Notes: generated from the sequence alone by a model not told the origin. DNA of 62,626 nt from Oscillospiraceae bacterium (GCA_017458065.1 JAFTGD010000041.1:1-62626); one strand, 5' to 3'; shown: positions 1-7,989, counted from the first letter of the stretch. Numbers and translations are program-made.

Positions 1-180
1 TGTCATTTTAGCGAAAGCGGGCAGGAATGCCCTTTACAGGATTAGTAGTAGCAGAAAAAGAGAAACAAACTTTTGTGGTTGCAGTTTTCCAAAAAAGTGG
101 CGGACGGAAGTGAGAGAAAGTTTGCAGTCACGGAGAGCAAGATTCTACCGCAGTACCAAAATTCGCTTATCGCTCATTTT

Positions 181-355
181 GCCCCTGCGGGAATCTTGTT
201 GGGGAGTGCCTTCCCCAAACCCTGCTTATGCGGCTTACGCCGCTGGAAAATCCCTCAAAATAATTTTTCGGATTTTTCAAAAACAGTTCCGCTTTACACC
301 CTGTTTTTCTCCTATTAGTGAGAGGACACCACGCACAGCCGAAGGAGGTTTTACC
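181..355. other. Putative oriT / non-coding leader upstream of mobC
   Basis: Bases 1-355 hold no convincing gene. Two hairpins lie just upstream of mobC: TTGGGGA (199-205) pairs perfectly with TCCCCAA (212-218), and GCGGC (230-234) pairs with GCCGC (239-243) around a TTAC loop. In mobilizable elements the transfer origin usually lies immediately upstream of the mobC/relaxase pair and contains such inverted repeats, so oriT is the likely role. The nic site cannot be fixed by eye. A Shine-Dalgarno GAAGGAGG precedes mobC. Confidence 0.45.
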
Positions 356-754
356 ATGCGAAAACGATATAACACGCCGCACCGCAGCCGGGTAGTCAAG
401 ACACGCATGACCGAGGAAGAATACGCCGAGTTTGCGGAAAGGCTTTCTGCTTACAACATGAGCCAAGCCGAGTTTATCCGGCAAGCCATAACCGGGGCAG
501 CCATACGCCCCATCATAACCGTTTCCCCCGTCAATGACGAGTTGCTTGCCGCTGTCGGGAAGCTGACCGCCGAATACGGCAGGATCGGCGGCAACTTAAA
601 CCAGATAGCCCGGACGCTGAACGAGTGGCACAGCCCCTACCCGCAGCTTGCCGGGGAGGTACGGGCGGCGGTTTCCGACCTTGCTGCCCTAAAGTTTGAA
701 GTCTTGCAGAAAGTGGGTGACGCTGTTGGCAACATTCAAACATATCAGCTCTAA
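356..754 (+). CDS. mobC: MobC-family relaxosome accessory protein
   Basis: A 132-residue protein predicted to bind oriT and help the relaxase nick DNA during mobilization. Residues about 12-48 look like a ribbon-helix-helix DNA-binding fold. Residues 75-90 carry the MobC hallmark GRIGGNLNQIARTLNE. The ATG at 356 is chosen because GAAGGAGG lies just upstream; the frame stays open further 5' but without an RBS. The 3' end overlaps the relaxase start, the usual translational coupling of mobC and relaxase genes. Confidence 0.9.
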   Translation: MRKRYNTPHRSRVVKTRMTEEEYAEFAERLSAYNMSQAEFIRQAITGAAIRPIITVSPVNDELLAAVGKLTAEYGRIGGNLNQIARTLNEWHSPYPQLAGEVRAAVSDLAALKFEVLQKVGDAVGNIQTYQL

Positions 755-2348
755 AAATGCGGACTATGGCGCAGCGGAAGCCTATCTCACATTTGAGCAT
801 GACGAGTTTACCATGAAGCCCACCCTTGATGAAAACGGGCGGCTGATACCGAGGGAGGATTACCGCATTTCTTCCCTCAACTGTGGGGGCGAGGATTTCG
901 CTGTTGCCTGTATGCGGGCTAATCTCCGCTATGAGAAAAACCAAAAACGGGAAGATGTGAAAAGCCACCACTATATCATCAGCTTTGACCCACGGGACGG
1001 GACAGACAACGGCTTGACCGTAGACCGGGCGCAGGAGCTGGGCGAGCAGTTCTGTAAAGAGCATTTCCCCGGACACCAAGCCTTAGTCTGCACCCACCCG
1101 GACGGGCATAACCACAGCGGCAATATCCATGTGCATATCGTCATCAACTCCCTGCGGATTTATGAAGTCCCGCTTCTGCCCTACATGGACAGACCAGCCG
1201 ACACACGGGAGGGCTGCAAGCACCGCTGCACCAACGCCGCTATGGAATATTTCAAGAGTGAAGTCATGGAGATGTGCCACCGGGAGGGGCTTTACCAAAT
1301 CGACCTCCTAAGCGGCAGCAAGGAACGGATAACCGAACGGGAATACTGGGCGGCAAAGAAAGGACAGCTTGCCCTTGATAAAGAGAACGCTGTCAGAGAA
1401 GCCGCAGGACAGCCGACCAAGCCCACCAAGTTTGAAACGGACAAGGCGAAGCTGCGCCGGACGATACGGCAGGCACTTTCCCAAGCTGGCAGCTTTGACG
1501 AATTTTCTTCCCTTTTGCTGCGGGAGGGTGTGACCGTCAAGGAGAGCCGGGGGCGGCTTTCCTACCTCACGCCGGACAGGACAAAGCCTATCACAGCCCG
1601 GAAGCTGGGGGACGATTTTGACAAGGCTGCTGTCCTTGTCCTGCTTACGCAGAACGCCCACAGAGCCGCCGAACAGAGCAAAGCCATACTCGAATACCCT
1701 GCCGCGGTTAAAAAGCTGTCACAAGGGGAAAAAACCACAAAAACCACCCCGGCAGACAACACCTTGCAGCGCATGGTTGACCGGGAAGCCAAGCGAGCCG
1801 AGGGCAAGGGCGTGGGCTATGACCGCTGGGCGGCAAAGCACAACCTAAAGCAAATGGCAGCTACCGTTACCGCCTATCAGCAGTACGGCTTTTCTTCCCC
1901 GGAGGAACTGGACGAAGCCTGTTCTGCCGCCTATACCGCCATGCGGGAAAGCCTTACAGAGCTGAAGCAGATGGAAAAGACGCTGAACGGGAAAAAGGAG
2001 CTGCAACGGCAGGTGCTTGCCTATTCCAAGACCCGCCCTGTCCGGGACGGGCTGAAACAGCAGAAAAACGCCAAAGCAAAAGCAGCCTACCGTCAGAAGT
2101 ACGAAAGCGACTTTATCATAGCAGACGCAGCCGCCCGCTATTTCAGGGAAAACGGCATTTCCAAGCTGCCGAGCTATAAAGCCCTGCAAGCAGAGATTGA
2201 AACCCTTATCCAAGAGAAAAACAGCGGCTACAACGATTACCGGGCAAAACGGGAGGAATACCGCCGCTTACAGACTGTCAAGGGCAATATCGACCAGATT
2301 TTACACCGGGAGCGCAAGCCTGTGAAAAGGCAGGAACAGGAACGATAA
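726..2348 (+). CDS. Relaxase / mobilization nuclease (TnpZ-like)
   Basis: About 540 residues. It is the strand-transfer nuclease that nicks oriT and pilots single-stranded DNA. The family's histidine cluster is seen near residues 119-141, in GHNHSGNIHVHIVINS, with an N-terminal Tyr-containing segment typical of the catalytic tyrosine. The C-terminal half is charged and helical. Start choice: TTG at 726 gives MATFKHISSKNADYG, the usual N-terminus of this family, and overlaps mobC by 29 bases; an in-frame ATG at 696 is the alternative. With mobC it forms the mobilization module of the element. Confidence 0.9.
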   Translation: MATFKHISSKNADYGAAEAYLTFEHDEFTMKPTLDENGRLIPREDYRISSLNCGGEDFAVACMRANLRYEKNQKREDVKSHHYIISFDPRDGTDNGLTVDRAQELGEQFCKEHFPGHQALVCTHPDGHNHSGNIHVHIVINSLRIYEVPLLPYMDRPADTREGCKHRCTNAAMEYFKSEVMEMCHREGLYQIDLLSGSKERITEREYWAAKKGQLALDKENAVREAAGQPTKPTKFETDKAKLRRTIRQALSQAGSFDEFSSLLLREGVTVKESRGRLSYLTPDRTKPITARKLGDDFDKAAVLVLLTQNAHRAAEQSKAILEYPAAVKKLSQGEKTTKTTPADNTLQRMVDREAKRAEGKGVGYDRWAAKHNLKQMAATVTAYQQYGFSSPEELDEACSAAYTAMRESLTELKQMEKTLNGKKELQRQVLAYSKTRPVRDGLKQQKNAKAKAAYRQKYESDFIIADAAARYFRENGISKLPSYKALQAEIETLIQEKNSGYNDYRAKREEYRRLQTVKGNIDQILHRERKPVKRQEQER

Positions 2349-2533
2349 AAACCGCCCCAAAATGTACCCGAACCTATACAGAACAAGGGGGCTGCCCCGT
2401 ACCCTATCCGCAAATACCAAAGGATTTTTTAACGGGCTTATAGGGCAGAAAAAACCCGAAAATGATACCGAGATGATACAGAATTACCGCCGATACCGCC
2501 ACACCAGCGGAAACGGCAGAAAGGAGCGCACCC

Positions 2534-2746
2534 ATGCCAAGAATGAGCAAGAAACGGCGGCTGGAATGGTCTTTTTTCCTGCGGCAAGTGAAAGTCGGGA
2601 ATTCCACCTGCGATCGTATCACATACAATGACCTCTGCCGGGGCTGTACCCATAGCTGCAAGCAGAGCTTCCGGGCGGTTATCATACTCTGCCCCCACTA
2701 CTACTCCAAACGCCGGAAAAAGGAGGACAGGGACAATGGCAGATAA
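2534..2746 (+). CDS. Small cysteine-containing conserved element protein
   Basis: 70 residues, very basic, with the pattern CRGCTHSCKQSFRAVI in the middle and a basic tail. Similar short proteins between relaxase and replication-initiator genes are, to my knowledge, common in elements of this type, which supports reality, but the function is unknown. The cysteines suggest a small metal-binding or nucleic-acid-binding protein (inference). The stop overlaps the next gene's start region (ATG at 2736), suggesting coupling. No strong RBS is seen. Confidence 0.6.
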   Translation: MPRMSKKRRLEWSFFLRQVKVGNSTCDRITYNDLCRGCTHSCKQSFRAVIILCPHYYSKRRKKEDRDNGR

Positions 2747-3485
2747 CCGCAAGTATTACTACCTCAAGCTGAAAGAGAACTTTTTTGACAGCGACTCCAT
2801 TGTGCTGCTGGAAGATATGAAAGACGGGATTTTATACTCCAATATCCTCTTGAAGCTGTACTTAAAATCGCTGAAAAACGGCGGGAAATTGCAGCTTGAC
2901 GAGCATATCCCCTACACAGCGCAGATGATAGCGACACTGACCCGCCACCAGATAGGGACGGTTGAGAGGGCTTTAGAGATTTTCCGGCAGTTGGGGCTTG
3001 TGGAGCAGCTTGACAGCGGGGCTTTCTATATGACCGACATTGAGCTGATGATAGGACAGTCCTCTACCGAAGCCGAGCGGAAACGGGCTGCAAGACTGGA
3101 AAACAAGGCACTTTTACCGCCCCGGACAAAAGGCGGACATTTGTCCGACATTCGTCCACCAGAGATAGAGATAGAGTTAGAGAAAGAGATAGAGATAGAA
3201 AAAGAGAGAGAGGGAGAAACGGGACACCCCGCCCCCGCCGCTTATGGCAGATACAACAATGTGATACTGACCGATACAGAGCTTTCCGGGCTAAAAACAG
3301 AGTTGCCCGACAAGTGGGAGTATTATATTGACCGGCTTTCCTGCCATATCGCTTCCACCGGGAAACAGTACCACAGCCATGCAGCCACCATTTACAAGTG
3401 GGCGCAGGAGGACGCTGCCAAAGGCAAGGCTGCCCCGAAACAGGGCATACCCGATTATTCATGCAAGGAGGGCGAGAGCTTATGA
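2736..3485 (+). CDS. Phage-type replisome organizer / replication initiator
   Basis: 249 residues. The N-terminal ~120 residues match the phage replisome-organizer type: KYYYLKLKENFF at the start, then a winged-helix-like segment. Such proteins bind an origin and recruit the helicase loader encoded next. A low-complexity Glu/Ile stretch (about residues 143-160) comes from a GAGATA-rich DNA repeat and links to the C-terminal domain. The start at 2736 is set by AAAGGAGG upstream. The stop overlaps the next start as ATGA. Together with the DnaC-like gene it suggests that the excised element can replicate. Confidence 0.8.
   Translation: MADNRKYYYLKLKENFFDSDSIVLLEDMKDGILYSNILLKLYLKSLKNGGKLQLDEHIPYTAQMIATLTRHQIGTVERALEIFRQLGLVEQLDSGAFYMTDIELMIGQSSTEAERKRAARLENKALLPPRTKGGHLSDIRPPEIEIELEKEIEIEKEREGETGHPAPAAYGRYNNVILTDTELSGLKTELPDKWEYYIDRLSCHIASTGKQYHSHAATIYKWAQEDAAKGKAAPKQGIPDYSCKEGESL
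3161..3215 (+). repeat. GAGATA-type microsatellite inside the initiator gene
   Basis: A purine-only run of imperfect GAGATA/GAGAAA units encodes alternating Glu-Ile/Glu-Lys in the interdomain linker of the replication initiator. Length changes in multiples of three would alter linker length and other changes would shift the frame. Seen directly in sequence. Confidence 0.7.
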
Positions 3486-4336
3486 AAAACGGAATTGAAG
3501 CTATGATTACGGACATTACAGCCACTACCGCCGAAGCGGAGGACTACACAGGCGAGGACGGGCTTTTATACTGCGGTAAGTGCCATACGCCCAAAGAAGC
3601 CTATTTTGCAGAGGGAAAGACTTGTTTCGGGCGTGACCGCCACCCGGCAGAGTGCGACTGCCAGCGGGCAGCCCGTGAAAAGCAGCAAGCCGCCGAAAGC
3701 CGACAGAAGCACCTTGAAAAAGTGGAGGACTTGAAACGCCGGGGCTTTACCGACCCTGCTATGCGGAACTGGACATTTGAGCATGACAACGGCAGAAACC
3801 CGCAGACCGAAACCGCCCGCTTTTATGTGGAGAGCTGGGAAACCATGCAGGCTGAAAATATCGGCTACCTGTTTTGGGGCGGCGTGGGGACGGGAAAAAG
3901 CTACCTTGCCGCCTGTATCGCCAACGCCCTTATGGAAAAAGAGGTTGCCGTCTGCATGACAAACTTTGCAACGATACTGGGTGACCTTGCCGCCAGCTTT
4001 GAGGGCAGGAACGAATATATTTCCCGCCTTTGCAGCTACCCTCTGCTGATACTTGATGATTTCGGTATGGAGCGAGGAACAGAATACGGGCTGGAACAGG
4101 TTTACAGCGTGATTGACAGCCGTTACCGAAGCGGCAAGCCGCTGATCGCCACGACCAACCTCACGCTGGAGGAATTGCAGCACCCGCAGGACACGCCCCA
4201 CGCCCGTATCTATGACAGGCTGACTTCCATGTGCGCCCCCGTCCGCTTCACGGGCAGCAACTTCCGAAAGGAAACCGCACAGGAAAAGCTGGAACGCTTA
4301 AAGCAACTGATGAAGCAGCGAAAGGAGAGCCTATGA
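3482..4336 (+). CDS. DnaC/IstB-like helicase-loader ATPase
   Basis: 284 residues from the ATG at 3482, which has AAGGAGGG upstream and overlaps the initiator stop. An N-terminal region has CGKCHTPKE and CDCQR cysteines, probably a zinc-binding module. It is followed by an AAA+ domain with Walker A GGVGTGKS and Walker B LLILDDFG, then ATTNLT (sensor) and an arginine-containing segment near RIYDRLTS. This arrangement is typical of DnaC-like helicase loaders of mobile elements, which load DnaB at the element origin. An upstream in-frame ATG at 3398 lies inside the previous gene and has no RBS. Confidence 0.88.
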   Translation: MKNGIEAMITDITATTAEAEDYTGEDGLLYCGKCHTPKEAYFAEGKTCFGRDRHPAECDCQRAAREKQQAAESRQKHLEKVEDLKRRGFTDPAMRNWTFEHDNGRNPQTETARFYVESWETMQAENIGYLFWGGVGTGKSYLAACIANALMEKEVAVCMTNFATILGDLAASFEGRNEYISRLCSYPLLILDDFGMERGTEYGLEQVYSVIDSRYRSGKPLIATTNLTLEELQHPQDTPHARIYDRLTSMCAPVRFTGSNFRKETAQEKLERLKQLMKQRKESL

Positions 4337-4521
4337 CAGAAACGAAACAGACAAGCACCACCAAAACAGACCGCCGCCCGGACTGTGTGACGGAAATCCG
4401 CATGGGCAACTCCGTCCTTACCGTTTCCGGCTTCTTCAAGCAGGGCGCAACCGACACCGCAGCCGACAAGATGATGAAAGTGCTGGAAGCGGAAGCTGCT
4501 ACACAAAAAACGGCGATTTGA
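4333..4521 (+). CDS. tnpW: TnpW-like transposon protein
   Basis: 62 residues, recognised as the TnpW family carried by Tn4451-type elements, function undetermined. The conserved block is TEIRMGNSVLTVSGFF followed by a short helix. The ATG at 4333 overlaps the ATPase stop (ATGA) and follows AAAGGAG. It is encoded just before the site-specific recombinase, the same order as in related elements. Confidence 0.8.
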   Translation: MTETKQTSTTKTDRRPDCVTEIRMGNSVLTVSGFFKQGATDTAADKMMKVLEAEAATQKTAI

Positions 4522-4563
4522 CCGACCATAAAGAAGCAGATTTGACGCTTTTGCCGCTATACA

Positions 4564-4616
4564 GACAGCCGCCCCATGTGGTACAATCAAGGTACGGAAT
4601 AGTGGGGCTGGCTGTC
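4564..4616 (+). promoter_or_regulatory. Long inverted repeat ahead of the recombinase
   Basis: GACAGCCGCCCCA (4564-4576) pairs with TGGGGCTGGCTGTC (4603-4616) with a single one-base bulge. The 26-base loop contains TACAAT (4582-4587), a good -10 hexamer, but I could not find a well-spaced -35. The recombinase RBS follows 9 bases later. It may be an operator, a transcript hairpin or a recombinase-binding site; the sequence alone does not decide. Confidence 0.5.
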
Positions 4617-4632
4617 GGAAACGGAGGATTTT

Positions 4633-6243
4633 ATGTTAAGACAGACCAACCAACAACCAATTACCGCCCTTTACCCAAGACTATCCCATGAGGACGAGCT
4701 GCAAGGCGAAAGCAATTCCATTTCCAATCAGAAGCGTATCCTTGAAACCTATGCAAAGCAGAACGGCTTTTCCAATCTGCGCTGGTACACGGACGACGGT
4801 TATTCTGGTGCGAACTTTCAAAGACCCGGTTTTCAAGCCATGCTTGCGGACATTGAAGCCGGAAAAGTCGGGACAGTTATCGTAAAGGATATGTCGAGGT
4901 TAGGGCGAAACTACCTGCAAGTGGGAATGTACACGGAAATGATTTTCCCACAGAAAGGTGTCCGCTTCATCGCTATCAATGACGGAGTGGACAGCGCACA
5001 GGGCGACAATGACTTTGCCCCGCTGCGGAATATCTTTAACGAATGGCTGGTGAGAGATACGAGCAAGAAAATCAAAGCAGTAAAACGCTCAAAAGGCATG
5101 AATGGCAAGCCCATCACAAGCAAGCCTGTGTATGGCTACCTCATGGACGAGGATGAAAATTTCATTATTGACGAGGAAGCTGCACCCGTAGTCAAGCAGA
5201 TATACAACCTCTGTCTTGCCGGGAATGGTCCGACCAAGATAGCCCGTATGCTCACAGAGCAGCAAATCCCCACGCCGGGAACGCTTGAATACCGCAGGAC
5301 GGGCAGCACCCGCCGCTACCACCCCGGCTATGAGTGCAAGTGGGCGACCAATACCGTAGTGCATATCCTTGAAAACCGGGAATACACAGGCTGTCTGGTA
5401 AATTTCAAGACAGAAAAACTTTCTTACAAAGTCAAGCACAGTGTAGAAAATCCCCCGGAAAAGCAAGTGATTTTCGAGAACCACCACGAGCCTATCATAG
5501 ACACCCAAACATGGGAACGGGTGCAGGAGCTTCGCAAACAGCGCAAACGCCCAAACCGCTATGATGAAGTGGGTTTGTTCTCCGGCATACTGTTCTGTGC
5601 GGACTGCGGCAGCGTGATGTATCAGCAGCGATACCAGACGGACAAGCGCAAGCAGGACTGTTATATCTGCGGCAACTACAAGAAACGCACCCATGACTGT
5701 ACGGCGCACTTTATCCGCACCGACCTCTTGACCGCTGGTGTACTCTCCAATCTGCGGAAAGTGACCAGCTATGCGGCAAAGCATGAAGCCCGGTTTATGA
5801 AACTCTTGATTGAGCAGAACGAGGACGGGGGCAAACGCAGGAACGCCGCCAAGAAAAAGGAACTGGAAGCCTCCGAGAAACGCATAGCCGAGTTATCCGC
5901 TATCTTCAAGCGGCTGTATGAGGACAGCGTGACCGGGCGCATATCAGACGAGCGTTTCACAGAGCTGTCGGCAGACTATGAAGCAGAGCAACGGGAGCTG
6001 AAAGAAAGAGCCGCTGCTATTCAAGCGGAGCTTTCCAAAGCACAGGAAGCCACCGTGAACGCAGAAAAGTTTATGAATGTTGTCCGGCGGCATACCAGCT
6101 TTGAAGAACTTACCCCTACTCTGCTGCGGGAGTTTGTAGAGAAAATCGTTGTGCATGAGTGCAGCTATGACGAGAACAAGACCCGCAGACAGGACATTGA
6201 GATTTATTATTCTTTTGTTGGCAAGGTGGACTTGCCCGAATAA
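4633..6243 (+). CDS. Large serine recombinase (TnpX/TndX-like integrase)
   Basis: 536 residues. It excises and integrates the element through a covalent serine intermediate. The N-terminal resolvase domain has ALYPRLSHEDE (catalytic Ser) and VKDMSRLGRNYLQVG; a Recombinase domain follows from about residue 165; a zinc ribbon FCADCGSVMYQQR...CYICGNYKKRTHDC lies near residues 325-360; a coiled coil follows (about 390-480). Full length for the family. ATG at 4633 follows ACGGAGG. Its position at the element end next to a disrupted tRNA fits an active or recently active integrase. Confidence 0.95.
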   Translation: MLRQTNQQPITALYPRLSHEDELQGESNSISNQKRILETYAKQNGFSNLRWYTDDGYSGANFQRPGFQAMLADIEAGKVGTVIVKDMSRLGRNYLQVGMYTEMIFPQKGVRFIAINDGVDSAQGDNDFAPLRNIFNEWLVRDTSKKIKAVKRSKGMNGKPITSKPVYGYLMDEDENFIIDEEAAPVVKQIYNLCLAGNGPTKIARMLTEQQIPTPGTLEYRRTGSTRRYHPGYECKWATNTVVHILENREYTGCLVNFKTEKLSYKVKHSVENPPEKQVIFENHHEPIIDTQTWERVQELRKQRKRPNRYDEVGLFSGILFCADCGSVMYQQRYQTDKRKQDCYICGNYKKRTHDCTAHFIRTDLLTAGVLSNLRKVTSYAAKHEARFMKLLIEQNEDGGKRRNAAKKKELEASEKRIAELSAIFKRLYEDSVTGRISDERFTELSADYEAEQRELKERAAAIQAELSKAQEATVNAEKFMNVVRRHTSFEELTPTLLREFVEKIVVHECSYDENKTRRQDIEIYYSFVGKVDLPE

Positions 6244-6251
6244 CCGCCCGA

Positions 6252-6300
6252 CCTATCCGACACAATGCGCAAGTGCCGGATAGGAACGGCAAAATTTTTT
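6252..6300 (+). terminator. Rho-independent terminator after the recombinase
   Basis: CCTATCCGACAC (6252-6263) pairs with GTGCCGGATAGG (6273-6284) with one mismatch around a 9-base loop. AAAATTTTTT follows at 6291-6300. Confidence 0.7.
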
Positions 6301-6577
6301 ACACTTCTATTACTTCTTTATCGCACATCAGTAAAATGGGCGGGGATCTTTCTGATACATGAAAAAAAGATTGATTATTTGAGCCTGTTGTGATAGGATA
6401 ATGGCACCGCAGAAAAACTCTACAAAAACTTTACGGGGTATATAAAAGACTTTACGGAGAGTTAAGAACAGTTAAGAAAGTTTAAGACGGCAAAAGCGGC
6501 GAGAGAGCTAAGAATTACGGAGATAGTTAAGATTATTCATTTCTGTTTAATTACAGATAAGAATAGTAAAAAAATAA
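6301..6577. repeat. Right end of the mobilizable element with short direct repeats
   Basis: AT-rich, no gene. It holds repeated short words: ACTTTACGG at about 6429 and 6450, and several GTTAAG/GTTTAAG copies between about 6460 and 6535. Such repeats sit where a large serine recombinase would bind its attachment site, but no binding site is defined. The boundary is placed where the sequence turns into the tRNA-Thr anticodon loop at 6578. Confidence 0.5.
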
Positions 6578-6622
6578 TTCGTAATCATGAGGTCGCGAGT
6601 TCGAATCTCGCATCCAGCTCCA
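6578..6622 (+). pseudogene. 3' half of tRNA-Thr(CGU), split by the element (attR)
   Basis: From TTCGTAA (anticodon loop, anticodon CGT) the sequence reads as a perfect tRNA 3' half: anticodon-stem strand TCATG, variable loop AGGTC, T arm GCGAG-TTCGAAT-CTCGC, acceptor strand ATCCAGC, discriminator T and encoded CCA. The 5' half (acceptor strand, D arm, CATGA anticodon strand) is absent upstream, where the mobile-element end lies instead. The element therefore appears integrated at the anticodon loop. The missing half should lie at the other element end, outside this window. The tRNA-Thr(UGU) at 17223 could read ACG by wobble. Confidence 0.8.
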
Positions 6623-6626
6623 AAAC

Positions 6627-6654
6627 AGCCGCGGGGAGAGCCTGCGGCTTTTTT
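6627..6654 (+). terminator. Terminator after the tRNA-Thr fragment
   Basis: AGCCGC (6627-6632) pairs with GCGGCT (6644-6649), followed by a T run to 6654. It would originally have ended the tRNA-Thr transcript. Confidence 0.75.
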
Positions 6655-6660
6655 CAAAAT

Positions 6661-6747
6661 GCCGGTGTGATGGAATGGTAGACGTGACGGACTCAAAATC
6701 CGTTGGGCTAATCCCCCGTGTGGGTTCGAGTCCCACCACCGGCACCA
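6661..6747 (+). tRNA. tRNA-Leu(CAA)
   Basis: 87 bases including encoded CCA. Acceptor GCCGGTG pairs with CACCGGC; the anticodon loop CTCAAAA gives anticodon CAA, reading UUG. The long variable arm (TGGGCTAATCCCCCGTG) and the T arm TGGG-TTCGAGT-CCCA are those of a class II leucine tRNA. Confidence 0.95.
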
Positions 6748-6786
6748 GAAAGAGGGCATCCTGTTGGATGCCCTCTTTCTGGTGCC
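6741..6786 (+). terminator. 21-bp perfect inverted repeat overlapping the tRNA-Leu 3' end
   Basis: The 21 bases from 6741 (starting GGCACCAGAAAG) are the exact reverse complement of 6766-6786 around a TGTT loop. The left arm includes the last 7 bases of tRNA-Leu, including CCA. It probably acts as terminator for the tRNA (the right arm contains CTCTTTCT) and would compete with the acceptor stem in the precursor. Confidence 0.65.
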
Positions 6787-6919
6787 AGGCCTTTGCGGGC
6801 AAAGATCCGCTTCGCTCAAATCCCCGGGAAGGATGAACAATCCCCTCCCAGGTCCGCCATGTGCAAAAGGGGTGGCCGGTTGACCGAACAGCATGTATGG
6901 AGAAGAAAAGAGGGAAATC

Positions 6920-7984
6920 ATGATGCAGGAACGCTACGATCTGATCTGTGTTGGGATGGCTCTGGTGGACTCAATCATCAAGGGCTTTGACCCGGAGCCG
7001 ATCTCCGCTTCGGGCTACCGGGCGGCTTCCGGCTCGCTGAATGTCGGAGGGGAAGCGGTCAACGAGGCGATGGCCGCCGCCAGACTGGGGCTGAAGACGG
7101 GTATCCTGTGTACGCTGGGCAGGGATGCCGCGGGAGAACTGGTCACAGAGACGCTTCGGAAGAGCGGGGTGGACACCGGGCTCATCGTCTATGACCGGGA
7201 CCACCAGACACCCGTGACCACCATGTTTGTCCACGACGACGGGACACGCCAGTCCATTACAAACTCCGCGCACCGTTATAACTTCCATCCCGAGAAATAT
7301 CAGGATCGCTTTCTGTGCGCGAAGGCGCTGATCCTCGGCTCGCTGTTCCGGGCGCCTTTCGACGACGCGGATGTGATCCGTGAAGTGCTGACTGCCGCCA
7401 GAGAACAGGGAATGCTGGTGATTGCCGATACCAAGCTGCCGAACTTCCGTTTTCTGAAGCTGGAGGACCTGAAAGACGTGCTGCCCCTGATCGACTATAT
7501 CACGCCGAATGAGGACGAGGCAAAGTACTATACCGGTCGGAACAGCCCGGAGGAGATGGCGGAGGTTTTTCTGGATTACGGGGTCAGGAACGTGATCGTC
7601 AAACTCGGGAGCCGCGGCTGCTATTTCAAGAACCGGGAGCGCGAGCTCCGGCTGCCTGCCTGCAGCATCAGGGCAGTGGATGCTACCGGAGCGGGCGACA
7701 ACTTCGTCGCAGGCTTCGCGTCAGAGCTGCTGTGCGGAAGCGATGCAGAACAGGCGCTTCGGTTTGCCAATGCCTGCGGGGCCATCTGCACCACGGCGGT
7801 GGGGGCGGGGACGGCTCTCCGGGATCGGGAACAGGTCCTGGCCTTTCTGGAAGAGGAAAAGAAAGCCGGGCATACACAGGAATTGACAAACGAAATTGAA
7901 TCAGATAGAATGGATACAGGCTGTAACGGGTACAGCGCGAACGAGGACGACGAGGCCGTCAGGCCTCACGCGGGGAAAGGATAA
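6920..7984 (+). CDS. PfkB-family carbohydrate kinase
   Basis: 354 residues, a ribokinase-fold sugar or nucleoside kinase; the substrate is not readable from sequence. Seen are the N-terminal GGEAVNEAMAAARLG signature, the DATGAGDNFVAGF C-terminal signature with the catalytic Asp in GAGD, and TPNEDEA. ATG at 6920 (or 6923) follows AGAGGGAAA. The catalytic domain seems to end near residue 320. The remaining ~34 residues are polar, poorly family-like, and encode a promoter for the next gene. It probably pairs with the DUF362 gene 5 bases downstream. Confidence 0.88.
   Translation: MMQERYDLICVGMALVDSIIKGFDPEPISASGYRAASGSLNVGGEAVNEAMAAARLGLKTGILCTLGRDAAGELVTETLRKSGVDTGLIVYDRDHQTPVTTMFVHDDGTRQSITNSAHRYNFHPEKYQDRFLCAKALILGSLFRAPFDDADVIREVLTAAREQGMLVIADTKLPNFRFLKLEDLKDVLPLIDYITPNEDEAKYYTGRNSPEEMAEVFLDYGVRNVIVKLGSRGCYFKNRERELRLPACSIRAVDATGAGDNFVAGFASELLCGSDAEQALRFANACGAICTTAVGAGTALRDREQVLAFLEEEKKAGHTQELTNEIESDRMDTGCNGYSANEDDEAVRPHAGKG
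7883..7911 (+). promoter_or_regulatory. Strong sigma-A-type promoter inside the kinase 3' end
   Basis: TTGACA (7883-7888), 17-base spacer, TAGAAT (7906-7911). This near-consensus promoter lies within the coding frame of the kinase and points at the DUF362 gene starting at 7990. Confidence 0.75.
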
Positions 7985-7989
7985 ACAAA

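Noticed and set aside
73-318. 81-codon frame before mobC
   Set aside because: It spans the hairpins of the putative oriT, has no RBS and has random-looking content.
2362-2631. 89-codon plus-strand frame after the relaxase
   Set aside because: No RBS, no family resemblance, and it overlaps the small Cys protein, which is better supported.
3161-3215. CRISPR-like repeats
   Set aside because: The units are 6 bases without spacers: a microsatellite. No CRISPR array was seen anywhere in the window.
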